From: JBNLBT01 sp050303435
Lineage (GTDB): Bacteria; Pseudomonadota; Gammaproteobacteria; Xanthomonadales; Marinicellaceae
Direction of reading: 5' to 3'
Length of the DNA: 52,018 nt
NCBI GenBank assembly: GCA_050303435.1
Contig: JBNLBT010000014.1
Coordinates: 1-52,018, forward strand
A program made the position numbers and the translations under genes. Below, one piece after another: positions 25,668 through 34,406 of this stretch (within the stretch, counting starts at the first letter, position 1; each line of letters opens with the position of its first letter). The notes beneath the pieces are model-generated. The model saw nothing but the letters and a program-made list of their open reading frames with translations, made no database searches and was not told where the DNA came from.

Positions 25668-26246
25668 ATGAATAAATTGATCCTGTTCACTGCGCTCTCG
25701 CTGAGCGCCCCATTGCACGCCGAAGACATCACCTACAACTGGCTGGAACTGGGCTATCGCTACGACAAACTGGACAACTTGAACGTCAGCACCGTTTTTC
25801 TCGACGTTTCAGTCGAATTTTCCGAGCAATTCTATTTTCTTGCCTGCGGTGCACTCAGTGAACCGAACGGCGGCAACGACAACACCGTTCGTCTGCTGGG
25901 CGTTGGACTGGGCTTTCACACCCCGGTGGGTGATGCCGGCATGGACTTTTATTCAGAACTGGGCATTGGCCGCGCCAGCCGCGACAGCGCATTCGGCGAC
26001 ATCGATTTTGATCTGTACGATCTGACCCTGGGCACGCGCAAATTTGTGTCTTCAAACATTGAACTGATTTCAGCCCTGAATTACTCCGTGGCGGACACCG
26101 AACAGTCCAGCAGCGACGATCAATTGAGCCTCGGCCTCGGCGGTGTGTATTATTTTGCCGATCCAAGCCAGGCGGTGCGCCTGCATTTGGACGTCAACGA
26201 CGATGGCGACCCGGGCGTTGAGCTGGCGTTCAGATACAACTTCTGA
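25668..26246 (+). CDS. Secreted outer-membrane beta-barrel-like protein
   Basis: 192 residues with a signal peptide (cleavage near LHA, residues 16-18). The mature part alternates polar and hydrophobic residues in short strands (for example WLELGYRYDKL, LLGVGLGFHTP, LTLGTRKFV) and ends in FRYNF; a terminal Phe is typical of outer-membrane barrels. I recognise no specific family; it resembles small 8-strand porin-like proteins. A good GAGGAA Shine-Dalgarno precedes the ATG. It is followed after 19 bases by the SpoIID-like gene. Confidence 0.7.
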   Translation: MNKLILFTALSLSAPLHAEDITYNWLELGYRYDKLDNLNVSTVFLDVSVEFSEQFYFLACGALSEPNGGNDNTVRLLGVGLGFHTPVGDAGMDFYSELGIGRASRDSAFGDIDFDLYDLTLGTRKFVSSNIELISALNYSVADTEQSSSDDQLSLGLGGVYYFADPSQAVRLHLDVNDDGDPGVELAFRYNF

Positions 26247-26265
26247 TCCCTGGCCTGAACTTCGC

Positions 26266-28122
26266 ATGAGACCGCACCGCACCGCACCACACCTCAGCAT
26301 GTGGGCAGTTGTGCGGCCTCATGCACAGCGCATTTGGACATTCGCCGCCGTGCTGCTGGCCCTGATCATCGCCCCTGCACAGGCCCTTGAGGTGATCACG
26401 CGCGACAGCCACAGTGGTCTGGCAGTGAACGCACAGTTGGCAGTCTGGCTGCACGCGGGCGAACACACGCAACAACCCCAGCGACCGGCCGATTTAAACT
26501 TCCGCATTGACGGGACGCTGAAGCTGAATTGGCCCGACGGCCATCACCGCGTGATTGCTCAGGCGTCGGGTTACACCACAATGCACACCCACCATCTGCA
26601 ACAGGATGGACAAGGCATTGAAACGCTGGTGCTGTTCCTTGATCCACTGCACACACCACCACAGCCTGCGGCACCGCGCGCCAACCAGGCGTTGGTGCAA
26701 GGCCACATTGGCGATGCAAACCACGCGCCACTAGCGCAAGCCACAGTGCACCTTGCCAGCGCGCCCGAACAGGTGACTCGCAGCGATGCCAATGGTTATT
26801 TCATTTTGCATGTCAACGACTTGCGCGACTGGCGACTGGATCAGCTGACCGTGGCCGCTGCAGGGCACCGAACTCGATTGCAGGAAATCGCCGTGCATTC
26901 GGGCGATGTTCTGTCCTTGCAGTTGACGCTGTCGCGCGGCAGCGGCCGCGAAATGCACCGCTGGCAACACCGTCAGCTCAACGACCTCGGCGGCGCACTG
27001 TCCGCACCGCTTGGGGGCACACAACCGACGCCCATCGCAGCGGCGCAAGCGGCCGATTCACGCGCCGTCATCCTCGATCCGGCGGCCAGCATCCGCGTGG
27101 GCTTTGCTTCGGCCGCCTGCGATGTCGGCTGTTGTTCCGGTGCCACCAGCTGCGCGCACGTGTGCGTGTTTTCTCTGGAAACCTACGTGAAACGCGGGCT
27201 CAATGATGAATGGATCTCGTCCTGGGGTCAGCAGTCTTTGCGTGCCGGTTCGGTGGCTTATCGCAGCTACGGCATGTGGCACACCGTGAATCCGCTGTAC
27301 GGCACGCACGACATCTGTTCCAACGCCTGCTGCCAGGTCAATGATCCCAACACCACCGCCAACACCGATCTGGCCGTGGACAACACCGCCGGTGTTGTGC
27401 TGCAACGCGACGGCGCGGTGTTTCGCGCCGAATATTCGGCTGAAAACAACGCCTGGGATGACCCCAACGACGGTTTGAACTGCAGCAACGGCGATTTGAG
27501 CTGTGGCAACGGCGCGGTGGGCTCACCGGCCACCGGCTGGCCCTGCCTGAATGACCTCGTGGCCACTGACCGGGGCTGTTTTGGTCACGGTCGCGGCATG
27601 TCGCAGTGGGGCACCTTTCGCTGGGACGGGTTGCACGGTGAAAACTGGAAATGGATCGTCAATCATTACTACAATGCCAATGGACAACCCGACGGTTTGC
27701 GTTCCGCCTTCATGACTTCACCGCTGCGCATCGATTCCTCCCTGGCCACGCCCGCGTCACTGCCGGCCGGCGATGTCCTGGGATTGGCCCTGCAGGTCAC
27801 CAACAGCAGCACTTTGACGCACCACGACGTGTTGATCGGAGCCAGCCTGTTCAGCCCCGCCACTGGATACATCGATGACCCGGCCGGCGACGCCGGACAG
27901 CCGGCACTGCCTGGCGCCAATGTTCTGCTGCGCAATTTTCTGGTGCCGCCCGGCACCCCCGCCGGTGCGTATGACCTGCTGGTGGCGCTGTGGCTGGATG
28001 TGGATGAAGACGCGGCGATCAGCGGCGATGACCTGGTGTTGACCCAGACCACCTTGCCCGGCGCCATACAAATCATCGATGATGTGATCTTTCGCAGCGG
28101 TTTCGATGCGGCTGCACGTTGA
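26266..28122 (+). CDS. Secreted SpoIID/LytB-domain protein
   Basis: 618 residues. A signal peptide lies after a short basic leader (hydrophobic 24-38, cleavage near AQA at 38-40). Residues 142-222 look like a carboxypeptidase-regulatory-type beta-sandwich. Residues 303-470 match the SpoIID/LytB domain: LETYVKRG, a Glu at 315 in DEW, AGSVAYRSY, NACCQV, and GHGRGMSQWG (440-449). SpoIID enzymes are lytic transglycosylases acting on denuded peptidoglycan; here Cys-rich loops are inserted. A C-terminal beta domain ends in IFRSGF plus five residues, resembling GF-type tails of other secreted proteins. ATG at 26299 is an alternative start. Confidence 0.82.
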   Translation: MRPHRTAPHLSMWAVVRPHAQRIWTFAAVLLALIIAPAQALEVITRDSHSGLAVNAQLAVWLHAGEHTQQPQRPADLNFRIDGTLKLNWPDGHHRVIAQASGYTTMHTHHLQQDGQGIETLVLFLDPLHTPPQPAAPRANQALVQGHIGDANHAPLAQATVHLASAPEQVTRSDANGYFILHVNDLRDWRLDQLTVAAAGHRTRLQEIAVHSGDVLSLQLTLSRGSGREMHRWQHRQLNDLGGALSAPLGGTQPTPIAAAQAADSRAVILDPAASIRVGFASAACDVGCCSGATSCAHVCVFSLETYVKRGLNDEWISSWGQQSLRAGSVAYRSYGMWHTVNPLYGTHDICSNACCQVNDPNTTANTDLAVDNTAGVVLQRDGAVFRAEYSAENNAWDDPNDGLNCSNGDLSCGNGAVGSPATGWPCLNDLVATDRGCFGHGRGMSQWGTFRWDGLHGENWKWIVNHYYNANGQPDGLRSAFMTSPLRIDSSLATPASLPAGDVLGLALQVTNSSTLTHHDVLIGASLFSPATGYIDDPAGDAGQPALPGANVLLRNFLVPPGTPAGAYDLLVALWLDVDEDAAISGDDLVLTQTTLPGAIQIIDDVIFRSGFDAAAR

Positions 28123-28129
28123 GGCGCGC

Positions 28130-28594
28130 GTGTTTCACATCGCCCTGCACAGCCCAAAAATACCGCCCAACACAGGCAACATCATCCGCCTGGTGGCCAA
28201 CAACGGCTGCACATTGCACCTGATCGAGCCGCTGGCCTTTTCCCTCGATGAAAAATCACTGCGCCGCGCCGGTCTGGATTACCACGATCTGGCGCGGGTG
28301 CACCGCCACCGGGATTACGCGGCCTTCTGTGCCACAATCAACCCGGAGCGGTTGTTTGCCATCACCACCCAGGGCACGGTGCACCACGACGCGGTGAGTT
28401 TTCAACCCGGAGATGTGCTGCTGTTCGGCTCCGAAACCGAAGGTCTGCCCGCAGCAATCATGCAATCTATCCCCCCGCACAGGCGCGTGCGAATCCCCAT
28501 GATTGCCAACAACCGCAGCCTGAATCTGGCCAACGCCGTGGCCATCGTCAGCTACGAGGCGTGGCGTCAGAACGGCTTCCACCATGCCATGTAA
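28130..28594 (+). CDS. trmL: tRNA (cytidine/uridine-34-2'-O)-methyltransferase TrmL
   Basis: 154 residues, a SPOUT-class methyltransferase that modifies the wobble base of leucine tRNAs. IALHSPKIPPNTGNIIR is the N-terminal signature; GSETEGLP and IPMIANNRSLNLANAVAIV form the SAM-binding knot. The GTG start was preferred over ATG at 28106: GAGG lies five bases before it and the protein then begins as in E. coli TrmL. The earlier ATG would overlap the upstream gene. Confidence 0.93.
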   Translation: MFHIALHSPKIPPNTGNIIRLVANNGCTLHLIEPLAFSLDEKSLRRAGLDYHDLARVHRHRDYAAFCATINPERLFAITTQGTVHHDAVSFQPGDVLLFGSETEGLPAAIMQSIPPHRRVRIPMIANNRSLNLANAVAIVSYEAWRQNGFHHAM

Positions 28595-28596
28595 TC

Positions 28597-28663
28597 AACC
28601 GCTGCAGACGTTTGCACCCGATCACTGAATCGCACAGCAAATGAACGTCAGCAGCGGTTTTTT
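28597..28663 (+). terminator. Long-stem terminator after trmL
   Basis: AACCGCTGC and AGACGT (28597-28611) pair with ACGTCA and GCAGCGG (28645-28657) with one mismatch, around a 33-base loop, followed by TTTTTT. An unusually large-loop intrinsic terminator. Confidence 0.6.
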
Positions 28664-28678
28664 CTGCACCGCCTATGA

Positions 28679-28687
28679 TGCTAAAAT
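28679..28687 (+). promoter_or_regulatory. Extended -10 promoter for ubiA
   Basis: TGCTAAAAT, an extended -10 box, 33 bases before the ubiA ATG. No convincing -35 is seen. Confidence 0.4.
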
Positions 28688-28720
28688 ACGGGGCTGTTGT
28701 TCCCATCACGGCCCATTTCA

Positions 28721-29605
28721 ATGAGTGACTTCAACGACAAGCTGCGCCCATACCTGCAATTGATGCGCCTGGACCGGCCGATCGGCACCCTGCTGCTGCT
28801 GTGGCCAACGCTGTGGGCGCTGTTTGCCGCCGCCGGCGGACGGCCGCCGTTGGCCATTGCGCTGGTGTTTGTCGCGGGCGTTGTGTTGATGCGCGCCGCC
28901 GGCTGTGTGGCCAATGACATCGCCGATCGCAAATTTGACGGGCACGTGCGGCGCACCGCGCAACGGCCGCTGGCCAAAGGCCGGATTTCTGTCGGCAGTG
29001 CGGTGCTGTTGCTGATTTTGCTGCTGCTGCTGGCTTCCGGTCTGCTGTGGCTGTTGCGGCCCTTGACGGTCAAACTGGCTGCCGTGGCGGCTTTTTTTGC
29101 CATCACCTACCCGTTCATGAAACGCCTGACGTATTTGCCTCAGGTCTACCTCGGCATCGCTTTTGCCTGGTCAATTCCCATGGCATACGCTGAGATTCAG
29201 GGGCGGCTGATTGCCGATGCCTGGCTGCTGTTTGTCGCCAACATCCTTTGGACCACCGCCTACGACACCATATATGCCATGGTTGATCGCAAAGACGATG
29301 TAAAAATCGGCGTCAAATCAACCGCCATCCTGTTCGCCGATCTGGATAAAGTCTTCATCGGCATACTGCAATTCATGACGCTGGGCACCCTGGCCCTGTT
29401 TGGACATAAAAACGCCTACCATGAAGTGTATTTTCTGGGTCTGGTGGCGATGGCGGCCACCTTCATCTGGCAGCAATACCTGATCCGTGATCGCAAGGAA
29501 GATGATTGCTTTAAAGCCTTTCTGTTCAACAATTACTCCGGTCTGGTGGTGTGCATCGGTCTGGCAGTGAATTTTCTCTTGAAAAGCACAGGCACAACCC
29601 CATAA
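28721..29605 (+). CDS. ubiA: 4-hydroxybenzoate octaprenyltransferase
   Basis: 294 residues, about nine membrane helices. UbiA prenylates 4-hydroxybenzoate in ubiquinone synthesis. The first aspartate motif is NDIADRKFD (in CVANDIADRKFDGHV) and the second YDTIYAMVDRKDD; LMRLDRPIGTLLLLWPTLWAL is the N-terminal signature region. Start at MSDFNDK; a TTG further upstream is not conserved. No ubiC precedes it. The last codons carry the sigma-32 promoter of the hsp20 gene. Confidence 0.95.
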   Translation: MSDFNDKLRPYLQLMRLDRPIGTLLLLWPTLWALFAAAGGRPPLAIALVFVAGVVLMRAAGCVANDIADRKFDGHVRRTAQRPLAKGRISVGSAVLLLILLLLLASGLLWLLRPLTVKLAAVAAFFAITYPFMKRLTYLPQVYLGIAFAWSIPMAYAEIQGRLIADAWLLFVANILWTTAYDTIYAMVDRKDDVKIGVKSTAILFADLDKVFIGILQFMTLGTLALFGHKNAYHEVYFLGLVAMAATFIWQQYLIRDRKEDDCFKAFLFNNYSGLVVCIGLAVNFLLKSTGTTP

Positions 29606-29606
29606 T
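29578..29606 (+). promoter_or_regulatory. Consensus sigma-32 heat-shock promoter of hsp20
   Basis: CTTGAAA (29578-29584), a 13-base spacer and CCCCATAAT (29598-29606): a full match to the sigma-32 consensus. The ubiA stop codon lies inside the -10 element. Transcription should start near 29613. Confidence 0.88.
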
Positions 29607-29612
29607 GGATGT

Positions 29613-29718
29613 TGACTGGTTGCCGGTGAACCGGGACCAGCACAACGTGCCTGGCCACGAACCTGTTTGAGGGTTCAGGCAGGCCATTCAGACATATTGC
29701 TTAAACAGGAGAATATCA
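29613..29718 (+). promoter_or_regulatory. ROSE-like RNA thermometer in the hsp20 leader
   Basis: The predicted 106-base leader folds into three hairpins: CTGGT/ACCAG with CCGG/CCGG (29616-29640), GCCTG/CAGGC with GAACC/GGTTC (29649-29684), and a last one that masks the ribosome-binding site. In the last, TTGCT (29697-29701) faces AGGAG (29707-29711) across a 5-base loop, giving T-A, C-G, the G-G mismatch (29699/29709) and T-A, the layout known from ROSE thermometers. An outer ATATT/AATAT stem can also form. Heat should melt it and free the Shine-Dalgarno. Confidence 0.75.
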
Positions 29719-30186
29719 ATGAACTTAGATTTGACACCATTATTCCGTTCTTCCATCGGCTTCGATCGCATGGCTCGCCTGCTGGACCAGGCCGCGCGCA
29801 CGGATCAGTCGCAAATTTCCTATCCGCCATACAACATTGAAGCCATCAATGACAACCAGTTCCGCATCACACTGGCCCTGGCCGGTTTTTCCGAGAACGA
29901 ACTGGAGATCACCAGCGAAGAAAACACGCTGACGGTCAAAGGGCGCAAGGAAACCGAAGTGGAAGGCAACTTCATTCATCGCGGCATCGCCACGCGTTCA
30001 TTTGAGCGCCGTTTTCAGCTGGCCGATCACGTCAATGTGAAAGGCGCCAGCATGCAAAATGGCTTGCTCAACATTGAGCTGGAGCGTGAAGTGCCTGAGG
30101 CCATGAAGCCGAGAACCATTGCGATCAGAAACAACGGTTCGGCTTTGACCGATGCCTCTGAAAAACAGGCCAAAGAAGTCGCCTGA
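29719..30186 (+). CDS. Small heat-shock protein, IbpA family (Hsp20)
   Basis: 155 residues. An alpha-crystallin domain fills about 37-128, beginning YPPYNIEAI and including ITLALAGF; a short C-terminal extension carries RTIAI (I-x-I type motif). IbpA-type proteins hold unfolding proteins for the DnaK system, encoded nearby. The N-terminal DLTPLFRSSIGFDRM is typical of IbpA/B. Regulation is visible at two levels: a sigma-32 promoter and a ROSE-like leader. AGGAG lies seven bases before the ATG. Confidence 0.95.
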   Translation: MNLDLTPLFRSSIGFDRMARLLDQAARTDQSQISYPPYNIEAINDNQFRITLALAGFSENELEITSEENTLTVKGRKETEVEGNFIHRGIATRSFERRFQLADHVNVKGASMQNGLLNIELEREVPEAMKPRTIAIRNNGSALTDASEKQAKEVA

Positions 30187-30205
30187 ACGCATTGAATCGA
30201 AGCAC

Positions 30206-30236
30206 AAAAGCCCGTCATCGTGACGGGCTTTTTTTA
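30206..30236 (+). terminator. Terminator after hsp20 (bidirectional)
   Basis: AAGCCCGTCA pairs with TGACGGGCTT around TCG, with A and T runs on both sides; ends hsp20 and, in reverse, could serve the convergent folC, whose stop lies within it. Confidence 0.88.
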
Positions 30237-31469
30237 TGCCCCGAGTTCGGCAAAATTATGGAATGAGCCGAACACCACAATGCGATCCTCCGCTGCGCTG
30301 CATGCGCGCGCCATGCGGTGTGCGGATGCCAGGTCATCAAACGCGGAAATCAGGCGCACGTGATCGACCAGAATGAGCAGCAGTTCGCGCGTTGGCAGTG
30401 CGCGGTGTGAGTGCGAGGCCGAAATGAACCAGTGATCCACCACCGCGTCCAGTTCTCCGACCCATTGCTCGACCTGTTTGTCACGCAGCACCGCAAACAC
30501 CGCGCGGGTTTGGCCTGGCACCGGATTCTCCCGCAGCCAAGCAGCCAGGGCCGTGGCCGATTCACGGTTGTGGGCCACATCGTATATGACTTCAGGGGCT
30601 TGTGAGACCCTTTGAATGCGACAGGCCAGTTCGGTGTTTTGCAGCGCACGATTGATGACTTCCCGTGACAGATCCAGGCCCAAATGATGCATCGCCAAAA
30701 TCGCCGCAGCGGCGTTGTTGCGTTGCCACGCCCCCGGCAAAGAAGGCGGACTCAAATTCTGCCATTGCTGTGCTTCGCTGTACAGATCAAACCCGTCCTC
30801 GGAGGCTTTGATGTGGTATTCCTGCCCACGCCGCAACAATTCTGCAGCGCCGGCCCGGGCCGCCTTCAACACACTCTGGGGGCAGTCATCTCCAGCAAAA
30901 ATCAGGGGGCGTTCGGGACGCAAGATGGCGGCTTTTTCCGCACCAATCAATTCGCGGGTATCGCCCAGCCACGCGCTGTGATCCAGATCCACTGTGGTGA
31001 TCACGGCGACGTCTGCATCAAACGCATTGGTGGCGTCGAGTCGTCCGCCCAGCCCCACCTCCAAGACCGCCAGATCAACCTTTTCCTGCTTGAAAATCCA
31101 GGCCGCCGCCAGTGTGGCGTATTCAAAATACGACAGCGGCACCTCGCCGCGGGCTGCATCGATGGACTCAAATGCCGCCACAATGCGTGCATCATCGACC
31201 GGCTTGCCGTCGATGGCCATGCGTTCATTGTAGCGATACAGATGCGGAGATGTGAAGGCGCCGACCCGCAGACCTGCTGCGCGCCCGAGGGCGCTCAGCA
31301 TGGCCACTGTGGATCCTTTGCCATTGGTGCCGCCGACGATTACGGTGTGCGGCGCGATGGGTTGCAGTTTGAGTTTCGCGATGACGGTCTTGATGCGCGT
31401 CAGACCCAGATCAATCTTGTCCTGGTTCAGCGCCTCAAGCCATTGATCAAGTGTCTTCTTCCGGGGCAT
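30234..31469 (-). CDS. folC: Folylpolyglutamate / dihydrofolate synthase
   Basis: 411 residues. FolC adds glutamate to dihydropteroate and to folates. Walker-like GGTNGKGSTVAML (about 46-58), the SPHLYRYNERM segment, EVGLGGRLDATN, and ITTVDLDHSAWLG are signatures of the Mur-ligase-like fold. Start MPRKKTLDQW matches the family; an ATG at 31487 is an alternative. It overlaps accD by 23 bases, the usual accD-folC order, and is the last gene of the truA-trp-accD-folC operon. Confidence 0.95.
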   Translation of the reverse strand: MPRKKTLDQWLEALNQDKIDLGLTRIKTVIAKLKLQPIAPHTVIVGGTNGKGSTVAMLSALGRAAGLRVGAFTSPHLYRYNERMAIDGKPVDDARIVAAFESIDAARGEVPLSYFEYATLAAAWIFKQEKVDLAVLEVGLGGRLDATNAFDADVAVITTVDLDHSAWLGDTRELIGAEKAAILRPERPLIFAGDDCPQSVLKAARAGAAELLRRGQEYHIKASEDGFDLYSEAQQWQNLSPPSLPGAWQRNNAAAAILAMHHLGLDLSREVINRALQNTELACRIQRVSQAPEVIYDVAHNRESATALAAWLRENPVPGQTRAVFAVLRDKQVEQWVGELDAVVDHWFISASHSHRALPTRELLLILVDHVRLISAFDDLASAHRMARACSAAEDRIVVFGSFHNFAELGA

Positions 31470-32379
31470 CGACGTCCAGCGCTTCATCGCTGCTGATGAT
31501 GGCGTCCGGCTCAACCAATTGCGCGCCGGGCGGACAGAACAGATTCAACAAGTTGGCAATGCGATCTGACAGGTGTTCGCGCGCCACAATCATGTCGATG
31601 GCGCCGTGCTCAAGCAGGAATTCGCTGCGCTGAAAACCTTCCGGCAACTTCTCCCGCACGGTTTGTTCAATCACCCGCGGTCCGGCAAAACAAATCAGGG
31701 CATCCGGTTCGGCAATATTGACATCGCCCAGCATCGCCAGTGAAGCGCTGACTCCGCCCGTGGTCGGGTTGGTCAACACGGAAATGTAGGGCAATCCGGC
31801 CAGTTTCATGCGTTTCAGCGCGGCGGCGGTTTTTGACATCTGAAACAGAGAAAACAATGATTCCTGCATGCGCGCACCGCCAGAGACTGAAAAATTGATC
31901 AGCGGCAATTGACGATCCAACGCCACGTGCACCGCGCGCACAAATTTTTCACCCACCACTGAACCCATGGAACCGCCCATGAAATTGAATTCAAATGCGG
32001 TGGCCACCACATCGCGACCTTTTAATTGACCGGTCATGGCGATCAGGGCTTCATTTTCCCCGGTGCTTTTCTGAGCCTGCAGGATGCGATCGCGGTAGCG
32101 TTTGCTGTCACGAAATTTCAGCGGATCCAGCGGCACGATGTGTTCATCCAGCTCATTGCAGCTGCCATCGTCGAGAAAATAATGCAAGCGGGCTCGCCCG
32201 GTCAGGCGATCGTGATAGCCACATTTGGGGCACACGTTGCCGTGTTTGATGATTTCCGGCTGGTACAGCACGGCTTCGCATTGTTTGCATTTGCCCCACA
32301 GACCTTCCGGCACATTTTTCTTTTTCTTTCCGCCTTCCGTGCGTATGCTGGAAGACATCAATTTTTGAAACCAACTCAT
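31447..32379 (-). CDS. accD: Acetyl-CoA carboxylase carboxyltransferase subunit beta
   Basis: 310 residues. N-terminal zinc ribbon with Cys31, Cys34, Cys50 and Cys53, then the crotonase-like carboxyltransferase domain (SGGARMQE, LTNPTTGGVSASLAMLGD). With AccA it transfers carboxyl to acetyl-CoA, the first step of fatty-acid synthesis. It lies between trpA (27-base gap) and folC. Confidence 0.97.
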   Translation of the reverse strand: MSWFQKLMSSSIRTEGGKKKKNVPEGLWGKCKQCEAVLYQPEIIKHGNVCPKCGYHDRLTGRARLHYFLDDGSCNELDEHIVPLDPLKFRDSKRYRDRILQAQKSTGENEALIAMTGQLKGRDVVATAFEFNFMGGSMGSVVGEKFVRAVHVALDRQLPLINFSVSGGARMQESLFSLFQMSKTAAALKRMKLAGLPYISVLTNPTTGGVSASLAMLGDVNIAEPDALICFAGPRVIEQTVREKLPEGFQRSEFLLEHGAIDMIVAREHLSDRIANLLNLFCPPGAQLVEPDAIISSDEALDVDAPEEDT

Positions 32380-32406
32380 GATGCGATTCTCAAACCGGGC
32401 CAGCCA

Positions 32407-33204
32407 TTATACCGAATCCAGGCGTTTTCGGATAGGGCCGATGAAGCGCTGAATCGCCGCTTCCGTCTCGGCCGCCGTGCGGCAATCCGCCAAACGCTCA
32501 ACCAGCGCACTGCCGATCACCACACCATCGGCGCATTCAGCCACCTGCGCAGCGCTTTCGGCGTCTTTGACTCCAAAGCCTGAAACCACCGGTAAATCGG
32601 TCAACGCCTGCAGCGCTTCAATGTGCGCACGCATACCAGTCGTTGACAGCCCCTGAGCCGCACCGGTGACGCCCTTGAGGGCCACGTAATACACGAATCC
32701 GCTGGCCTGCTTGGCAATGTATTCCCGGCGTTGCGCCGTGGTGGTGGGCGCCACCAGAAAAATTTGATCTAGACCGTGTGCGCGCAGACTGGCGCCGATG
32801 GACTGGCTTTCTTCCGGCGGGCAATCGACCAGCAACACGGCATCCGCGCCGCTCTCAGCCGCGCGTCGGGCAAATTCTCCGTGTCCCATGCATTCAACCG
32901 GATTCATGTATCCCATCAACACCACCGGAGTTTCATCGTCATCGGCACGAAATGCACGCAGGCAATCAAACACCTGAGACAAACCCACGCCCTGGGCGAT
33001 GGCCTGTTCTGAGGCCTGTTGAATCACCGGACCATCGGCCATGGGATCGGAAAAAGGCATGCCCAATTCAATCACATCGGCACCGGCTGCCACCAGTTGA
33101 TGCATGATGATCGCGGTCAACGCAGGGTCAGGATGACCCGCGGTGATGAAAGGAATCAGGCGTTTACGGCCGGCCTGCTGCCACGCACGTTGCAAGCGGT
33201 TCAC
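32407..33204 (-). CDS. trpA: Tryptophan synthase alpha subunit
   Basis: 265 residues, a TIM barrel. It cleaves indole-3-glycerol phosphate; catalytic Glu46 (in ELGMPFSDP) and Asp57 (in MADGP) match E. coli Glu49 and Asp60. FITAGHPDP is the N-terminal signature and VVSGFGVKDAE the phosphate-site region. It overlaps trpB by 4 bases, ensuring balanced subunit synthesis. Confidence 0.97.
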   Translation of the reverse strand: MNRLQRAWQQAGRKRLIPFITAGHPDPALTAIIMHQLVAAGADVIELGMPFSDPMADGPVIQQASEQAIAQGVGLSQVFDCLRAFRADDDETPVVLMGYMNPVECMGHGEFARRAAESGADAVLLVDCPPEESQSIGASLRAHGLDQIFLVAPTTTAQRREYIAKQASGFVYYVALKGVTGAAQGLSTTGMRAHIEALQALTDLPVVSGFGVKDAESAAQVAECADGVVIGSALVERLADCRTAAETEAAIQRFIGPIRKRLDSV

Positions 33205-34406
33205 AATGACAAACCCTCCAGCTCAGCGACGGTGTGCACGTCTTTGTCACCGCGACCGGACAAGTTGACCAGCACATGTTGCTCACTTGACATGCCAGCG
33301 GCCAGTTTCAGTGCATAAGCCACGGCGTGCGCACTTTCCAATGCCGGCAGAATGCCTTCCATGCGCGTCAGGGTGTGAAAAGCCTGCAAAGCCTCGTCGT
33401 CATTGACGGTGACGTATGTGGCCCGTCCAGAGTCATGCAAAAACGCGTGCTCAGGACCCACTCCGGGGTAATCCAAACCGGCAGAAACTGAATGGGTTTC
33501 AATGATTTGCCCATCCGCGTCGGACATCACGTAGGTGCGGTTGCCATGCAGCACTCCGATTTTACCGGCGTTGATTGAAGCGGCGTGTTGCCCACTGGCC
33601 AATCCATGGCCACCGGCTTCCACGCCATACATGGCCACCGAGTCATCGGCCAGAAAGGGGTGAAACAAGCCCATGGCATTGGAGCCACCGCCAACGCAGG
33701 CCACCAGTGCATCGGGCAGACCGCCCTGTTGTGCCTGAAACTGGGCGCGCGCTTCGCGACCAATCACGGCATTAAAATCCCGCACCATGCGGGGGTACGG
33801 ATCCGGGCCGGCCACCGTACCAATGATGTAGAAGGTGTCATCCACGTGCGTGACCCAGTCGCGCATGGCTTCATTGAGCGCGTCTTTAAGTGTTTTTGAA
33901 CCGGATTCAACCGCGCGCACTTCAGCACCCAGCATTTTCATGCGATACACATTGATGGCTTGACGCTGGATGTCCACAGCACCCATATAAACCACACACT
34001 CGAGTCCCAGACGTGCAGCCACCGTGGCGGTGGCCACGCCGTGCTGACCCGCGCCCGTTTCTGCGATGATGCGCCGTTTGCCCATCGCCTGGGCCAGCAA
34101 AATCTGGCCCACGGTGTTGTTGATTTTGTGCGCACCGGTGTGATTCAGATCTTCGCGTTTGAGCCAGATTTGTGCCCCGCCGTTGTGCTGACTCAAACGT
34201 TGCGCCGGGTACAGTGGTGAGGGTCGACCCACGTATTCGGCCAGATCGCGGTCAAAACGCGCCAGAAAATCGGCGTCATCGCGAATTTTGGCATACGCCT
34301 CCTGCAGTTCCTGCAGGCAATGCATCAGCGTTTCTGAAGCAAACACGCCGCCAAATTGTTCAAAATGACCGCGCGCATCGGGGTATTGGGAATAATCAAT
34401 GGCCAT
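33201..34406 (-). CDS. trpB: Tryptophan synthase beta subunit
   Basis: 401 residues. PLP lysine Lys94 in HKINN, preceded by LKREDLNHTGA, and the phosphate-binding GGGSNAMG; AETGAGQHGVATA lines the indole channel. It condenses indole with serine. Start MAIDYSQYPD follows the family; an ATG-like start seven codons earlier has no support. It overlaps trpF by 11 bases and trpA by 4. Confidence 0.97.
   Translation of the reverse strand: MAIDYSQYPDARGHFEQFGGVFASETLMHCLQELQEAYAKIRDDADFLARFDRDLAEYVGRPSPLYPAQRLSQHNGGAQIWLKREDLNHTGAHKINNTVGQILLAQAMGKRRIIAETGAGQHGVATATVAARLGLECVVYMGAVDIQRQAINVYRMKMLGAEVRAVESGSKTLKDALNEAMRDWVTHVDDTFYIIGTVAGPDPYPRMVRDFNAVIGREARAQFQAQQGGLPDALVACVGGGSNAMGLFHPFLADDSVAMYGVEAGGHGLASGQHAASINAGKIGVLHGNRTYVMSDADGQIIETHSVSAGLDYPGVGPEHAFLHDSGRATYVTVNDDEALQAFHTLTRMEGILPALESAHAVAYALKLAAGMSSEQHVLVNLSGRGDKDVHTVAELEGLSL

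Noticed and set aside
26143..26265. N-terminal extension of the SpoIID-like protein
   Set aside because: It overlaps the upstream barrel-like gene in another frame, and a signal peptide begins after 26266.
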